The notes beneath the pieces were generated by a model. The model had not been told where the DNA came from and searched no databases. It saw only the letters and a list, made by a program, of their open reading frames with translations. A stretch of 37,685 nt of DNA from Bizionia sp. (GTDB lineage Bacteria > Bacteroidota > Bacteroidia > Flavobacteriales > Flavobacteriaceae), in contig JAHDHI010000049.1 in the NCBI GenBank assembly GCA_020631395.1, forward strand, positions 1 through 37,685, written 5' to 3'. Positions within the stretch are counted from its first letter, which is position 1. The number at the start of each line of letters is the position of its first letter. Positions 25,802 to 32,535 of the stretch are shown in pieces. A program made the position numbers and the translations under genes.

Positions 25802-27115
25802 TCAAGATTCGAGATTAACGGCTGCTTTGTAAACTCTCAAACAACGTTCACGTGCAGCTTTGTGATCTACTATGGGAGTTGGGTAGGTCAATTCTTGAAA
25901 GTCTGGAACCCATTTCTTTATATAAGTCAATTGCTTGTCGAATTTTTCAATTTGCGTGGTCGGGTTGAAAATCCTAAAATAAGGAGCAGCATCCACACCA
26001 CAGCCGGCAACCCATTGCCAATTGCCTACATTGCTGGACATGTCATAATCGTGCAGTTTCAAAGCAAAATAGGCCTCACCCCAACGCCAATCTACAAGTA
26101 GATGCTTGCACAGGAAGCTACCAACTAGCATGCGTACGCGATTGTGCATGAATCCCGTTTGATTCAATTGGCGCATTCCTGCATCAACCAATGGATAACC
26201 CGTTTCACCGTTGCACCATTTTTTAAATTCAGCTTCATCGTTACGCCATGCGATTCGGTCATATTTTGGTTTGAAACTATCTGTCACGGTATGTGGGAAA
26301 TGCCAAAGAATTTGCATGAAGAACTCTCGCCAAATCAACTCCTTCAAAAAGGTGATGTTGCTCTGTTTGGCTGCTTTGGCTACCATTTTTCTTATACTTA
26401 CCGTACCAAAGCGAAGATGTGGTCCTAATTTGGAGGTACCATCCTTGGCTGGAAAGTTACGAGTGGCTTCATAGCTGTCTATCAAAGATTTACTAGAGTC
26501 ATACTCTTCAATTTCAATGGTTGCTTTGTCAAACCCGATGGTTTCCAAATCAAGGTTTGGTAAATCGATGCTCTTCAAGGTTGCATCCAATAGATTTTCC
26601 GAAGGGTATGAGACTACTTTTACAGAGTGGTAGGTTTCAATCCATTTTTTAGAGTATGGCGTGTAGACCTTGTATGGAGAACCATCTTTTTTTACGATCT
26701 CGTCCCTTTCGAATATGACTTGATCCTTAAGGCTTTCAAAGCCAATGCCATTGGAGTTCAACAATGCTTTGATGGTATTGTCCCTGGAAATGGCATAGGG
26801 TTCATAATCCGCATTCGTATAGACGGTATGCACGTCATATTCGGACATCAAATGTTTGTATATATCCTCAGGTTTGCCGTGATACATTGCAATACCGGAG
26901 CCGTGCCCGTCTCTGAGTTTCGCGTTCAGAGCTTCCAATGTTTCGTGAATGAAAGTCACGCGGGCATCGTCTTTTGGCAATGCATCCAAAATTTCCTTGT
27001 CGAAGATGAAGATTGGCAATACGTTCTTTTTAGATATGAGGGCTTTGTAAAACCCCACATTGTCGTCCAATCTCAAATCACGACGAAACCAGAATATGTT
27101 TATGGTTTGCTTCAT
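25802..27115 (-). CDS. phrB: Deoxyribodipyrimidine photolyase
   Basis: A 437-residue cryptochrome/photolyase-family protein that repairs UV-induced pyrimidine dimers using FAD and light. The N-terminal Rossmann domain begins INIFWFRRDLRLDDNVGFYKA, as usual. The FAD-binding part shows TSKLGPHLRFGTVSIR, LIWREFFMQILWHFP, GYPLVDAGMRQLNQTGFMHNRVRM and HDYDMSSNVGNWQWVAG, all standard for class I CPD photolyases. GNWQW and the Asn before it (SSNVGN) argue for a repair enzyme over a DASH cryptochrome. It is the last gene of a minus-strand operon and overlaps the SRPBCC gene by 4 bases. Confidence 0.93.
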   Translation of the reverse strand: MKQTINIFWFRRDLRLDDNVGFYKALISKKNVLPIFIFDKEILDALPKDDARVTFIHETLEALNAKLRDGHGSGIAMYHGKPEDIYKHLMSEYDVHTVYTNADYEPYAISRDNTIKALLNSNGIGFESLKDQVIFERDEIVKKDGSPYKVYTPYSKKWIETYHSVKVVSYPSENLLDATLKSIDLPNLDLETIGFDKATIEIEEYDSSKSLIDSYEATRNFPAKDGTSKLGPHLRFGTVSIRKMVAKAAKQSNITFLKELIWREFFMQILWHFPHTVTDSFKPKYDRIAWRNDEAEFKKWCNGETGYPLVDAGMRQLNQTGFMHNRVRMLVGSFLCKHLLVDWRWGEAYFALKLHDYDMSSNVGNWQWVAGCGVDAAPYFRIFNPTTQIEKFDKQLTYIKKWVPDFQELTYPTPIVDHKAARERCLRVYKAAVNLES

Positions 27116-27594
27116 CTGTTATCATTTGTTTTTTTGTACTTGCCAAACAGTTCTTCCAACGCCTTAGAACGATATTCGAAGATTTCCTTCAATTTAGGCT
27201 TGACCAACAATGGATGCGCCAATTGACCGAGAATGCCCATTGGCAACTTGTAGTCTATTATGTCTTCCATTTCTACACCACCATCTATTTCCTTTATGAA
27301 GTGCTTGTGATGCCATAGGGAGTAAGGGCCAAAACGCTGCTCGTCCACAAAGTACTCGTTATCTACCAAGTAGGTTATCTCGGTTACCCATTTTGTCTTT
27401 ATCCCAAGAATGGGGGTCACCATATATTGGATGATCTGTCCTGCAAACATCGGTCTATCTGCTCCAGATAGGATGTTGAATCCCATATGGTCTGGGGTTA
27501 TCCTTTTCAAGTTCTTAGGATCCGATAGGAATGACCAGGCCTGTTCTTTGGTTATGGGCAAGTTCTGCCTTTTGTGTAGCCTGTATATTTTCAT
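27112..27594 (-). CDS. SRPBCC (START-like) family protein
   Basis: A 160-residue protein of the SRPBCC ligand-binding fold: MKIYRLHKRQNLPITKEQAWSFLSDPKNLKRITPDHMGF is the typical start (polyketide cyclase/dehydrase-like). It continues with ITYLVDNEYFVDEQRFGPYSLWHHKHF and the C-terminal helix KLKEIFEYRSKALEELFGKYK. Relatives in Bacteroidetes often sit beside photolyase and carotenoid genes; the ligand is unknown. The frame is open from a TTG at 27603, but the ATG at 27594 begins the conserved sequence. It overlaps phrB by 4 bases (ATGA) and follows tspO closely. Confidence 0.85.
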   Translation of the reverse strand: MKIYRLHKRQNLPITKEQAWSFLSDPKNLKRITPDHMGFNILSGADRPMFAGQIIQYMVTPILGIKTKWVTEITYLVDNEYFVDEQRFGPYSLWHHKHFIKEIDGGVEMEDIIDYKLPMGILGQLAHPLLVKPKLKEIFEYRSKALEELFGKYKKTNDNR

Positions 27595-27606
27595 GGGAAC
27601 CAAGGA

Positions 27607-28068
27607 TTAATTGTTAAGTAGTATGTATGCATTCAACGTTATGGCTATTATTAGCCATAGCATATACGGCAGCAGCAAGTAGCTTGTCGTTTTTAGCACG
27701 TTCTTGTATTCAAAGAAATAGTAAAAGATGAGCAATGTCAAGAATATTAGATTTATCAACCCCAGACCTATGAGATGCTGATTGAAAAAAACATAGTTCC
27801 ATATCACATTGAGTACGAACTGAATGAAAAACTGAAATTGCATCTTCTTTGTATTCATTTCCATAAATAGGTGACCTAGGTATATGGAAAAGCATATCAT
27901 TATCATAGTCCACGCTACTCCAAAGAACCTGCTTGGAGGTGTCCATGGTGCCTTGTTCAAATCAATGTACCAATCGGTTAAAGGACCATTTTTCATCAAC
28001 AAGGTGCCGAGTACGAGTCCACTGAAATTGATGATTAAGAAAAAGATGATGTATTTTGTTCTTTTCAA
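27607..28068 (-). CDS. tspO: TspO/MBR family membrane protein
   Basis: A 153-residue protein with five predicted membrane helices, homologous to TspO, which binds porphyrins and acts in light and oxidative-stress responses in bacteria. Conserved parts are KAPWTPPSRFFGVAW in the first loop and QFVLNVIWNYVFF in the third helix, which match the W-x-P-P and N-x-x-W motifs. The length is usual (150-160). It lies 4 bases from the glutathione peroxidase gene upstream and 12 from the SRPBCC start downstream. Confidence 0.9.
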   Translation of the reverse strand: MKRTKYIIFFLIINFSGLVLGTLLMKNGPLTDWYIDLNKAPWTPPSRFFGVAWTMIMICFSIYLGHLFMEMNTKKMQFQFFIQFVLNVIWNYVFFNQHLIGLGLINLIFLTLLIFYYFFEYKNVLKTTSYLLLPYMLWLIIAITLNAYILLNN

Positions 28069-28072
28069 GGTA

Positions 28073-28555
28073 CTACTGCTTTTGTTTTAGGTGTTTCGTT
28101 ATCTTTTTGCTCGATGGCTTGGTGATTGAATAGTAATAATCGATCAATTGTCCTTCGGGATTGATCAAATACTTTTGAAAGTTCCATTTTACCGATGAGT
28201 TGGAAACTCCGTTTAACTCTTTTTTAGTTAACCATTCGTATAGCGGGTGTTGGTTAGCTCCCTTGATATCTATCTTTTCGGTAATCAAGAACGTAACTCC
28301 ATAGTTTATTTCACAAAAGTTGCTTATTTCCGAAGCTGTGCCTGGTTCTTGCTTTCCAAATTGGTTGCAAGGCACTCCAATGACGATCAATTGTTCCTTG
28401 TAAGTGGAGCTCAATTGTTGAAGGTTCTTATATTGAGGTGTGAAACCACATTCTGATGCCACATTTACGAACAAGACGTGCTTTCCCTTGCATAAGGACA
28501 AATCCATGGGATTTCCTGCAAGGTCATTTATTTTTACATTAAAAAGATGAGACAT
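28073..28555 (-). CDS. Glutathione peroxidase family thiol peroxidase
   Basis: A 160-residue peroxidase of the Cys type, which usually uses thioredoxin rather than glutathione. The catalytic residues are C36 (NVASECGFTPQY), Q65 and W124-N125 (VKWNFQKYL); C81 (FCEINYGVTF) is the likely resolving Cys. An in-frame start at 28657 would add 34 residues without homology and would lie inside an upstream terminator hairpin. The ATG at 28555 is therefore preferred. It is the first gene of the minus-strand set with tspO, the SRPBCC gene and phrB, with gaps of 4 and 12 bases and an overlap, so the four are probably one operon against photo-oxidative damage. Confidence 0.92.
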   Translation of the reverse strand: MSHLFNVKINDLAGNPMDLSLCKGKHVLFVNVASECGFTPQYKNLQQLSSTYKEQLIVIGVPCNQFGKQEPGTASEISNFCEINYGVTFLITEKIDIKGANQHPLYEWLTKKELNGVSNSSVKWNFQKYLINPEGQLIDYYYSITKPSSKKITKHLKQKQ

Positions 28556-28642
28556 GTTGTTTTGCGATTGTTTTAAGAAAGGACAGAATGCCTTTGTTAT
28601 TAAAAATAGTTTTTTAAGATGAAAAAAACTGTTTGATGAAAC

Positions 28643-28668
28643 AAAAAAAGCTGCCATATTGGCAACTT
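28643..28668 (-). terminator. Terminator of the small gene upstream of the peroxidase operon
   Basis: On the minus strand AGTTGCCA, loop ATA, TGGCAGCT, then TTTTTTT: an 8-bp stem with one G-U. It separates the gene at 28768 from the peroxidase operon and shows that the peroxidase must have its own promoter below it. Confidence 0.75.
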
Positions 28669-28767
28669 TTCATTGTTTTTCGGTTAACTATATCGTAGCA
28701 ATGTTTTAAATCATTGAAAATTTCATTGAAATTGACAAAGTATGACTAGGATCAACCGCATTGTTCT

Positions 28768-28989
28768 CTATTCCGTAGGACGACCTTTAAGACGCTTTTC
28801 AATTTTTTGCTTTATCAAGGTAAGACGCTTCATTACTTCCATCAATTCTGGGTCTTTGTTTTCTTTATAAATTTCATTTAAGCCAAGAATAAGCTCTTTT
28901 GCCTGTCTAGATGCTACAATACGTTCGTTTGTAGTCTTAAAGGAAGTGCCAGCTTGTTCAAATTCTAATGCTTTTTTTAACATATCCAT
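28768..28989 (-). CDS. Small helical protein of unknown function
   Basis: A 73-residue, charged, fully helical protein with no signal peptide (LKKALEFEQAGTSFKTTNERIVASRQAKELILGLNEIY, then MKRLTLIKQKIEKRLKGRPTE). I do not recognise the family; such small conserved proteins are common in Flavobacteriia. Its basic C terminus might bind nucleic acid or a partner. It is a single gene followed by a terminator at 28643-28668. An ATG two codons downstream (at 28983) is an alternative start. Confidence 0.65.
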   Translation of the reverse strand: MDMLKKALEFEQAGTSFKTTNERIVASRQAKELILGLNEIYKENKDPELMEVMKRLTLIKQKIEKRLKGRPTE

Positions 28990-29113
28990 TTTTTGTCTTT
29001 TAATTTATTCTCAAATTCAGTTATCATAACTTGCAAATTAAATACGTTACATATTTAGAGAATATAAATAAACTCTCCATCTTAATTCGTTTGTTATTTG
29101 ATTTTATCAAACT

Positions 29114-29139
29114 AGGTACATATGTTTACATATGTGCCT
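29114..29139. promoter_or_regulatory. Near-perfect 26-base palindrome, operator candidate
   Basis: AGGTACATATGT (29114-29125), two bases, ACATATGTGCCT (29128-29139): 12-base arms with one mismatch. It ends 4 bases before a -7 motif and covers where the -33 region would be, the usual place for a dimeric regulator to bind. Confidence 0.5.
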
Positions 29140-29143
29140 TACT

Positions 29144-29151
29144 TAATTTTG
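29144..29151 (+). promoter_or_regulatory. Candidate -7 element beside the palindrome
   Basis: TAATTTTG matches TAnnTTTG exactly. No TTG lies at the usual distance; instead the palindrome occupies that region, which would suit an activator-dependent promoter. Confidence 0.38.
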
Positions 29152-29350
29152 AAAGTCCAATAACCTTGCCAGAAGAAAAACATGACATACAAATGTTTAC
29201 CTGTTTTGTGAGCAAAAGGAATTGGCACCATTTTGGGTAAAAACGCTACATCCTCTTCTAAAAGCGCTTGGTTATATAATACTTATTTGCCAAATAAAGT
29301 AATTTTTGACTTATTATCTGGAATTAATCTGAAAAATATTTTTAAATAAT

Positions 29351-29372
29351 ACGTTTTTAAACGTTTTTAACG
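29351..29372. repeat. Short tandem repeat ACGTTTTTAA
   Basis: Two exact 10-base copies at 29351-29370 followed by CG, the beginning of a third. It lies in the intergenic region upstream of the terminator. No function is evident. Confidence 0.6.
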
Positions 29373-29418
29373 ACCAATTAAGTATTTAACCTACTAAACC
29401 AAGGCAAATATCCTCAAT

Positions 29419-29441
29419 AAAGACGATAATCCGTCTTTTTT
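29419..29441 (+). terminator. Plus-strand terminator without an upstream gene
   Basis: AAAGACG (29419-29425), loop ATAATC, CGTCTTT (29432-29438), then further T. A seven-base perfect stem. The nearest plus-strand gene is far upstream, so it implies a local transcript. Confidence 0.65.
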
Positions 29442-29514
29442 GCCATCATATTAAATTATAACTGTATAGATACAATAAATATTTGGGTTACTTCCAATGC
29501 TCTTCAATCAAATC

Positions 29515-30192
29515 TCAACAATCCACATCCGCATCGTTGCAGCAATTGTCGCCCTTAACCAGTTTACATGATGAAACTCCTGCCAAGGCACCCAAAATGG
29601 GAGCTGTGATGTAGAGCCATAAATATTGAAGGTTACCTGTAAATAGGGCAGGAGCTATGGAACGAACGGGATTCATGGAAGCTTTTGTCATTGGACCGGC
29701 AAACATTGCCTCCAGTAAGATTACCGCGCCAACAGCTATGGCGGCCATAGTTCCAATTTCCTTGCTTCCAGTGGAAACATTGATGATTACCACCATCAAG
29801 AAGAAGGTAAGTAGGAACTCCAATATGGCAGCCTTGTATGCAGGAAAACCATCTGCCGGGGTAGTCTCTCCCAAAAACTGACTTTCAGGAAAGAGAAACC
29901 AAAGCAATGCACTTGCCAATAGTGCACCAATCAATTGAGCTAGAATGTATTTTGGGACATTTGCCCATGCAAATTTCTTTGCGAAGGCAAAACCTATCGT
30001 CACGGCCGGATTGAAATGCGCACCGGATATTTCTCCAAAGGCATAGATCATGGCCATTACTATGAGTCCCCAAGTTATGGCAACACCGACATGGGATATG
30101 CTTCCATTGGTAACTTCATTTATGGTCATTGCTCCAGTACCACAAAAAATCATTGCAAAAGTGCCTAACGATTCGGCAATAAGTTTTTTCAT
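29515..30192 (-). CDS. NIP-like aquaporin with NPA/NPV motifs
   Basis: A 225-residue major intrinsic protein with six membrane helices, forming a channel for water or small uncharged solutes. The first pore motif is NPA (61-63, SGAHFNPAVT), the second is NPV (174-176, ASMNPVRS), with selectivity-filter R177 and W41 in helix 2 (ITWGLIVMAMIYAFG). Trp in helix 2 and the motif ISGAHFNPAVT recall nodulin-26-like (NIP/AqpN) channels, bacterial members of which export arsenite and carry glycerol or metalloids. The C terminus GDNCCNDADVDC is Cys-rich, unusual for this family. No ars genes are in the window. The gene is monocistronic. Confidence 0.9.
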   Translation of the reverse strand: MKKLIAESLGTFAMIFCGTGAMTINEVTNGSISHVGVAITWGLIVMAMIYAFGEISGAHFNPAVTIGFAFAKKFAWANVPKYILAQLIGALLASALLWFLFPESQFLGETTPADGFPAYKAAILEFLLTFFLMVVIINVSTGSKEIGTMAAIAVGAVILLEAMFAGPMTKASMNPVRSIAPALFTGNLQYLWLYITAPILGALAGVSSCKLVKGDNCCNDADVDC

Positions 30193-30209
30193 CTCTTTTA
30201 ACGTTTAGG

Positions 30210-30217
30210 CAAATATA
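30210..30217 (-). promoter_or_regulatory. Candidate -7 element for the aquaporin
   Basis: TATATTTG on the minus strand, exact to TAnnTTTG, 17 bases before the ATG at 30192. The upstream TTG is not at the usual spacing. Confidence 0.4.
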
Positions 30218-30264
30218 CAATCTCTTAATTTAAGGTTTTGTTAACAATTCAAGGATTTACTTAT

Positions 30265-30278
30265 ATGTAAATTTACAT
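30265..30278. promoter_or_regulatory. 14-base palindrome upstream of the DUF2911 gene
   Basis: ATGTAAATTTACAT is a perfect palindrome 33 bases before the ATG at 30311, in the divergent space with the aquaporin. It may be a binding site; no other evidence supports it and A/T-rich palindromes arise by chance. Confidence 0.25.
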
Positions 30279-30310
30279 TCATTAACACAATAACACTAAT
30301 TACACACATT

Positions 30311-31159
30311 ATGAAAAAATTACTTTTGATGGCTTTGGTATTTGCTGTATCGTTTACAGCTAATGCACAAGTTGAGACACCACAACCGAGTCCATTGGCC
30401 AAAATGGAGCAAAAGGTTGGATTGACAGACGTTACCTTGGAGTATTCTCGTCCAGGGGTGAAAGGGCGTACCATCTTCGGAGATTTGGTTCCTTATGGCA
30501 AATTATGGAGAACTGGAGCAAATGCGAATACGAAGGTTTCATTTAGCGACGATGTCGTGATTGAAGGAAAGACATTGAAAGCTGGGGAATATGCCATCTT
30601 TACAAAACCAAACAAGGATTCTTGGGAGGTGATCTTCTATTCGGATGCAACCAATTGGGGGACGCCACAAAAATGGGATGATAGCAAAGTGGCAGCTACT
30701 GTTTCTGCAAAAGTATACAAGATGCCTGTGAAAATCGAAACGTTTACAATGTTGTTTGACGACCTTACAAGCAATTCCGCAGTCTTGGGGATATTATGGG
30801 AGAGTGCCTATGTTGGCATCAAGTTCGAAGTGCCTACTGATGCTTCTGTGGCCAAGACCATAGAAAAGACAATGGCTGGCCCTGGACCCGGTGATTATTT
30901 TGCTGCTGCAAGATACTACCTGCAAGAAGGAAAAGACATAAACAAAGCCGTGACTTGGATAGACAAAGCCATAGAGATGACAAAAGACGAGCCTCGTTTT
31001 TGGTATTTGCGTCAACAATCCCTTATCCATGCAAAAGCTGGTAAAAAGAAATCTGCCATTGCTGCTGCGAAAGCGTCTTTGGCTGGTGCTGAAAAGGCTG
31101 GAAACGACAATTACATAAAGATGAACAAAGACTCTTTGAAAGAGTGGGGAGCGCTTTAA
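30311..31159 (+). CDS. DUF2911 domain protein with C-terminal TPR-like helices
   Basis: A 282-residue exported protein. The signal peptide (1-20, ending ANA/Q) is followed by a DUF2911 domain (about 24-170) with the typical VTLEYSRPGVKGRTIFGDLVPYGKLWRTGANANTK stretch, here shown in part. Helical repeats come next (about 190-275): DYFAAARYYLQEGKDINKA, then WIDKAIEMTKDEPRFWYLRQ, in the style of TPR units. The function is unknown; the location is probably periplasmic. It is monocistronic with a strong terminator 24 bases after the stop. It is divergent from the aquaporin. Confidence 0.87.
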   Translation: MKKLLLMALVFAVSFTANAQVETPQPSPLAKMEQKVGLTDVTLEYSRPGVKGRTIFGDLVPYGKLWRTGANANTKVSFSDDVVIEGKTLKAGEYAIFTKPNKDSWEVIFYSDATNWGTPQKWDDSKVAATVSAKVYKMPVKIETFTMLFDDLTSNSAVLGILWESAYVGIKFEVPTDASVAKTIEKTMAGPGPGDYFAAARYYLQEGKDINKAVTWIDKAIEMTKDEPRFWYLRQQSLIHAKAGKKKSAIAAAKASLAGAEKAGNDNYIKMNKDSLKEWGAL

Positions 31160-31183
31160 TTTAAGCTTGTTCTCTAAAAAGAT

Positions 31184-31222
31184 AAAAAAGGCGCAAACTG
31201 AATATCTTGTTTGCGCCTTTTT
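31184..31222. terminator. Terminator after the DUF2911 gene
   Basis: AAAAA, GGCGCAAAC (31190-31198), ten-base loop, GTTTGCGCC (31209-31217), TTTTT. The stem is perfect and works on both strands, so it also closes the minus-strand remnants that begin at 31235. Confidence 0.92.
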
Positions 31223-31234
31223 AAATGCATTATT

Positions 31235-31378
31235 TCATGAGTTCGTTATTCTGGAAAGTATGTAAACCATCCCCATTCGTTGATAGACCGTAATCGATCC
31301 ATCCGAATAGCATACTCTAATGTCTTCACCTCAAACGGCAAGAGCTTCTTCATCTGTAAGAATTTTTAAATTTTTCAT
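31235..31378 (-). pseudogene. Small ORF interrupted by an in-frame TGA
   Basis: From the ATG at 31378 a frame codes MKNLKILTDEEALAV, then a TGA (31331-31333), then continues in the same frame with GEDIRVCYSDGSITVYQRMG and on to a TGA at 31235. The part after the stop has the look of coding sequence (mixed charged, aromatic and Gly residues, 31 codons open). I recognise no family. A nonsense mutation in a small gene is the simplest reading; recoding of TGA is possible but unsupported. It lies within a stretch of broken genes. Confidence 0.35.
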
Positions 31379-31413
31379 AATGTAAATGTTTTAAAATTAA
31401 TGAATGAAACAAA

Positions 31414-31473
31414 TTACCTTCTAAAAATGGAGACTAAAAACAATGTGATCCCTAGTTTTATAAAATTCGACAT
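31414..31473 (-). other. Very short hydrophobic ORF
   Basis: ATG to TAA, 19 residues (MSNFIKLGITLFLVSIFRR), a single membrane-helix-like peptide with a basic end. It lies 35 bases before the broken ORF at 31378. It may be a fragment of a larger lost gene or chance. Confidence 0.2.
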
Positions 31474-31553
31474 GGTTAAACTTGGTTAATATGTTGTTAG
31501 TTAGGTTTTGTGTTGGTATTAAGGAGTTTTCAATCACTCTTAATGGAATGTTT

Positions 31554-32206
31554 TCATTTGTACTTTTTCATCAATCCGAAGTCAAATGGTGTCCAATAAC
31601 AAGATTTCAATCCGCTTTCCTTGAATCCAAAGTTTATCCAACTATTGCAAGTATTAAAACAAGAGTAGCTCCCCTTGGCCTTGTAGAAGTCATCCGTTTT
31701 CGAGTAGCCTTTGCTTTCAAGTATCATCTTGTTGCCGTTTTGGTCTTGGTTAAAAGAGCCTAGAATGTAATCGTTGAGTTTTTTTAATTCCTCGTTGCTT
31801 ACTTTAATTTCAATCCAGTTGTTTTGTCTTTGTTCGTAACGTGTTACGTGCATCAATGTCGTACTTTTAAAAAACAAGACTTGAATGGCGTTGCCAAATG
31901 TCAAATCTCCCCAAGTAGGAGTATTGATGTAAAAGTTTTCATCTCCCATCCGAATGAAATGAAATTCTCGGTTTCAAGGTTAATGATGTCTTTCAACGTA
32001 TTGCGATCAATGTCATTTTTTTGCAAAATTACATCCAAATGCACGCCATTGGTACTTAGGAAGATAGTTTTGCTACAAGTGAACTTGTTATCTTCCTTCT
32101 CTATGGTAATTGTAGTGAGAATTAAAGATATTACCAGATAAACAAAGGGGATTGACAAGAAGTACAAACTCCATTTCACTATTTTTCTCAATGTTTTTTT
32201 AAGCAT
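31554..32206 (-). pseudogene. DUF2459 (TIGR02117) family gene with a one-base frameshift
   Basis: Two frames together make one protein of about 217 residues. The first (from the ATG at 32206) has a membrane helix (about 13-33), then FLSTNGVHLDVIL and NFISFGW (to residue 87). The second continues GDENFYINTPTWGDLTFGNA, HVTRY, SFNQDQNG, YSKTDDFYKAKGSYSCFNTCNSW and GLKSCYWTPF. FGWGD-x-x-FY, HVT, NTCN-x-W and WTPF are the conserved motifs of DUF2459. The break is at a run of three C (31945-31947, plus strand); four would restore the frame. No function is established for the family. It is either a pseudogene or carries an assembly error at this run. Confidence 0.78.
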
Positions 32207-32462
32207 TTCTTCTAATGTTGAACTCTATGAAAAAATCATATGGTAAAATTTAATGAAATGTTTTGAATATGCAATTGGTTTGTTGAGATTTTATGGTGGA
32301 ATGTTGTTCTATGAACATTAATGGGAGATGCCATCATCTTCATTTCAATATTCTCATAATAATACATATTTAGAATATTTTTTCTATTTTTACCGCTTCA
32401 AAATATCGGTACGAAACCAAATAGTTGTTAAATTTTAGCTTAATACGAGTAGTTGTAAACTG

Positions 32463-32492
32463 TTGATAATTAAGATTTTACAATTTATTTTG
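32463..32492 (+). promoter_or_regulatory. Candidate promoter of the S74 protein gene
   Basis: TTG at 32463-32465, 19 bases, then TTATTTTG at 32485-32492, one mismatch to TAnnTTTG. It lies 43 bases before the ATG at 32536. The rest of the 329-base gap (32207-32462) shows no gene or clear structure. Confidence 0.38.
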
Positions 32493-32535
32493 GTTTCGTA
32501 TTTTTTTAACATAACAAATTAACCCTGCAGTACAA

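Larger units (their letters stand above)
29156..29441 (+). ncRNA. Possible intergenic RNA or small-peptide transcript
   Basis: Defined only by the -7 motif at 29144-29151 and the terminator at 29419-29441. It contains just very short frames, for example 15 codons starting MFTCFVSKRN near 29195. No conserved fold was recognised. This is weak support. Confidence 0.25.
28990..29514. other. 525-base intergenic region with palindrome, promoter motif and terminator
   Basis: No convincing protein gene is present; a 69-codon frame at 29031-29240 has no coding character. The region holds a palindrome (29114-29139), a -7 motif (29144-29151), a tandem repeat (29351-29372) and a plus-strand terminator (29419-29441), listed separately. 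Confidence 0.55.

Noticed and set aside
25798-25811. CGAATCAAGATTCG palindrome at the stop of photolyase
   Set aside because: The stem is only six base pairs with a two-base loop and no T tract, so it is not a convincing terminator.
26627-27226. Plus-strand frame of 199 codons
   Set aside because: Antisense to photolyase and the SRPBCC gene, both of which have clear family motifs on the minus strand.
29031-29240. 69-codon plus-strand frame in the large intergenic region
   Set aside because: It crosses the palindrome and the -7 motif, has an odd composition and no recognised motif.
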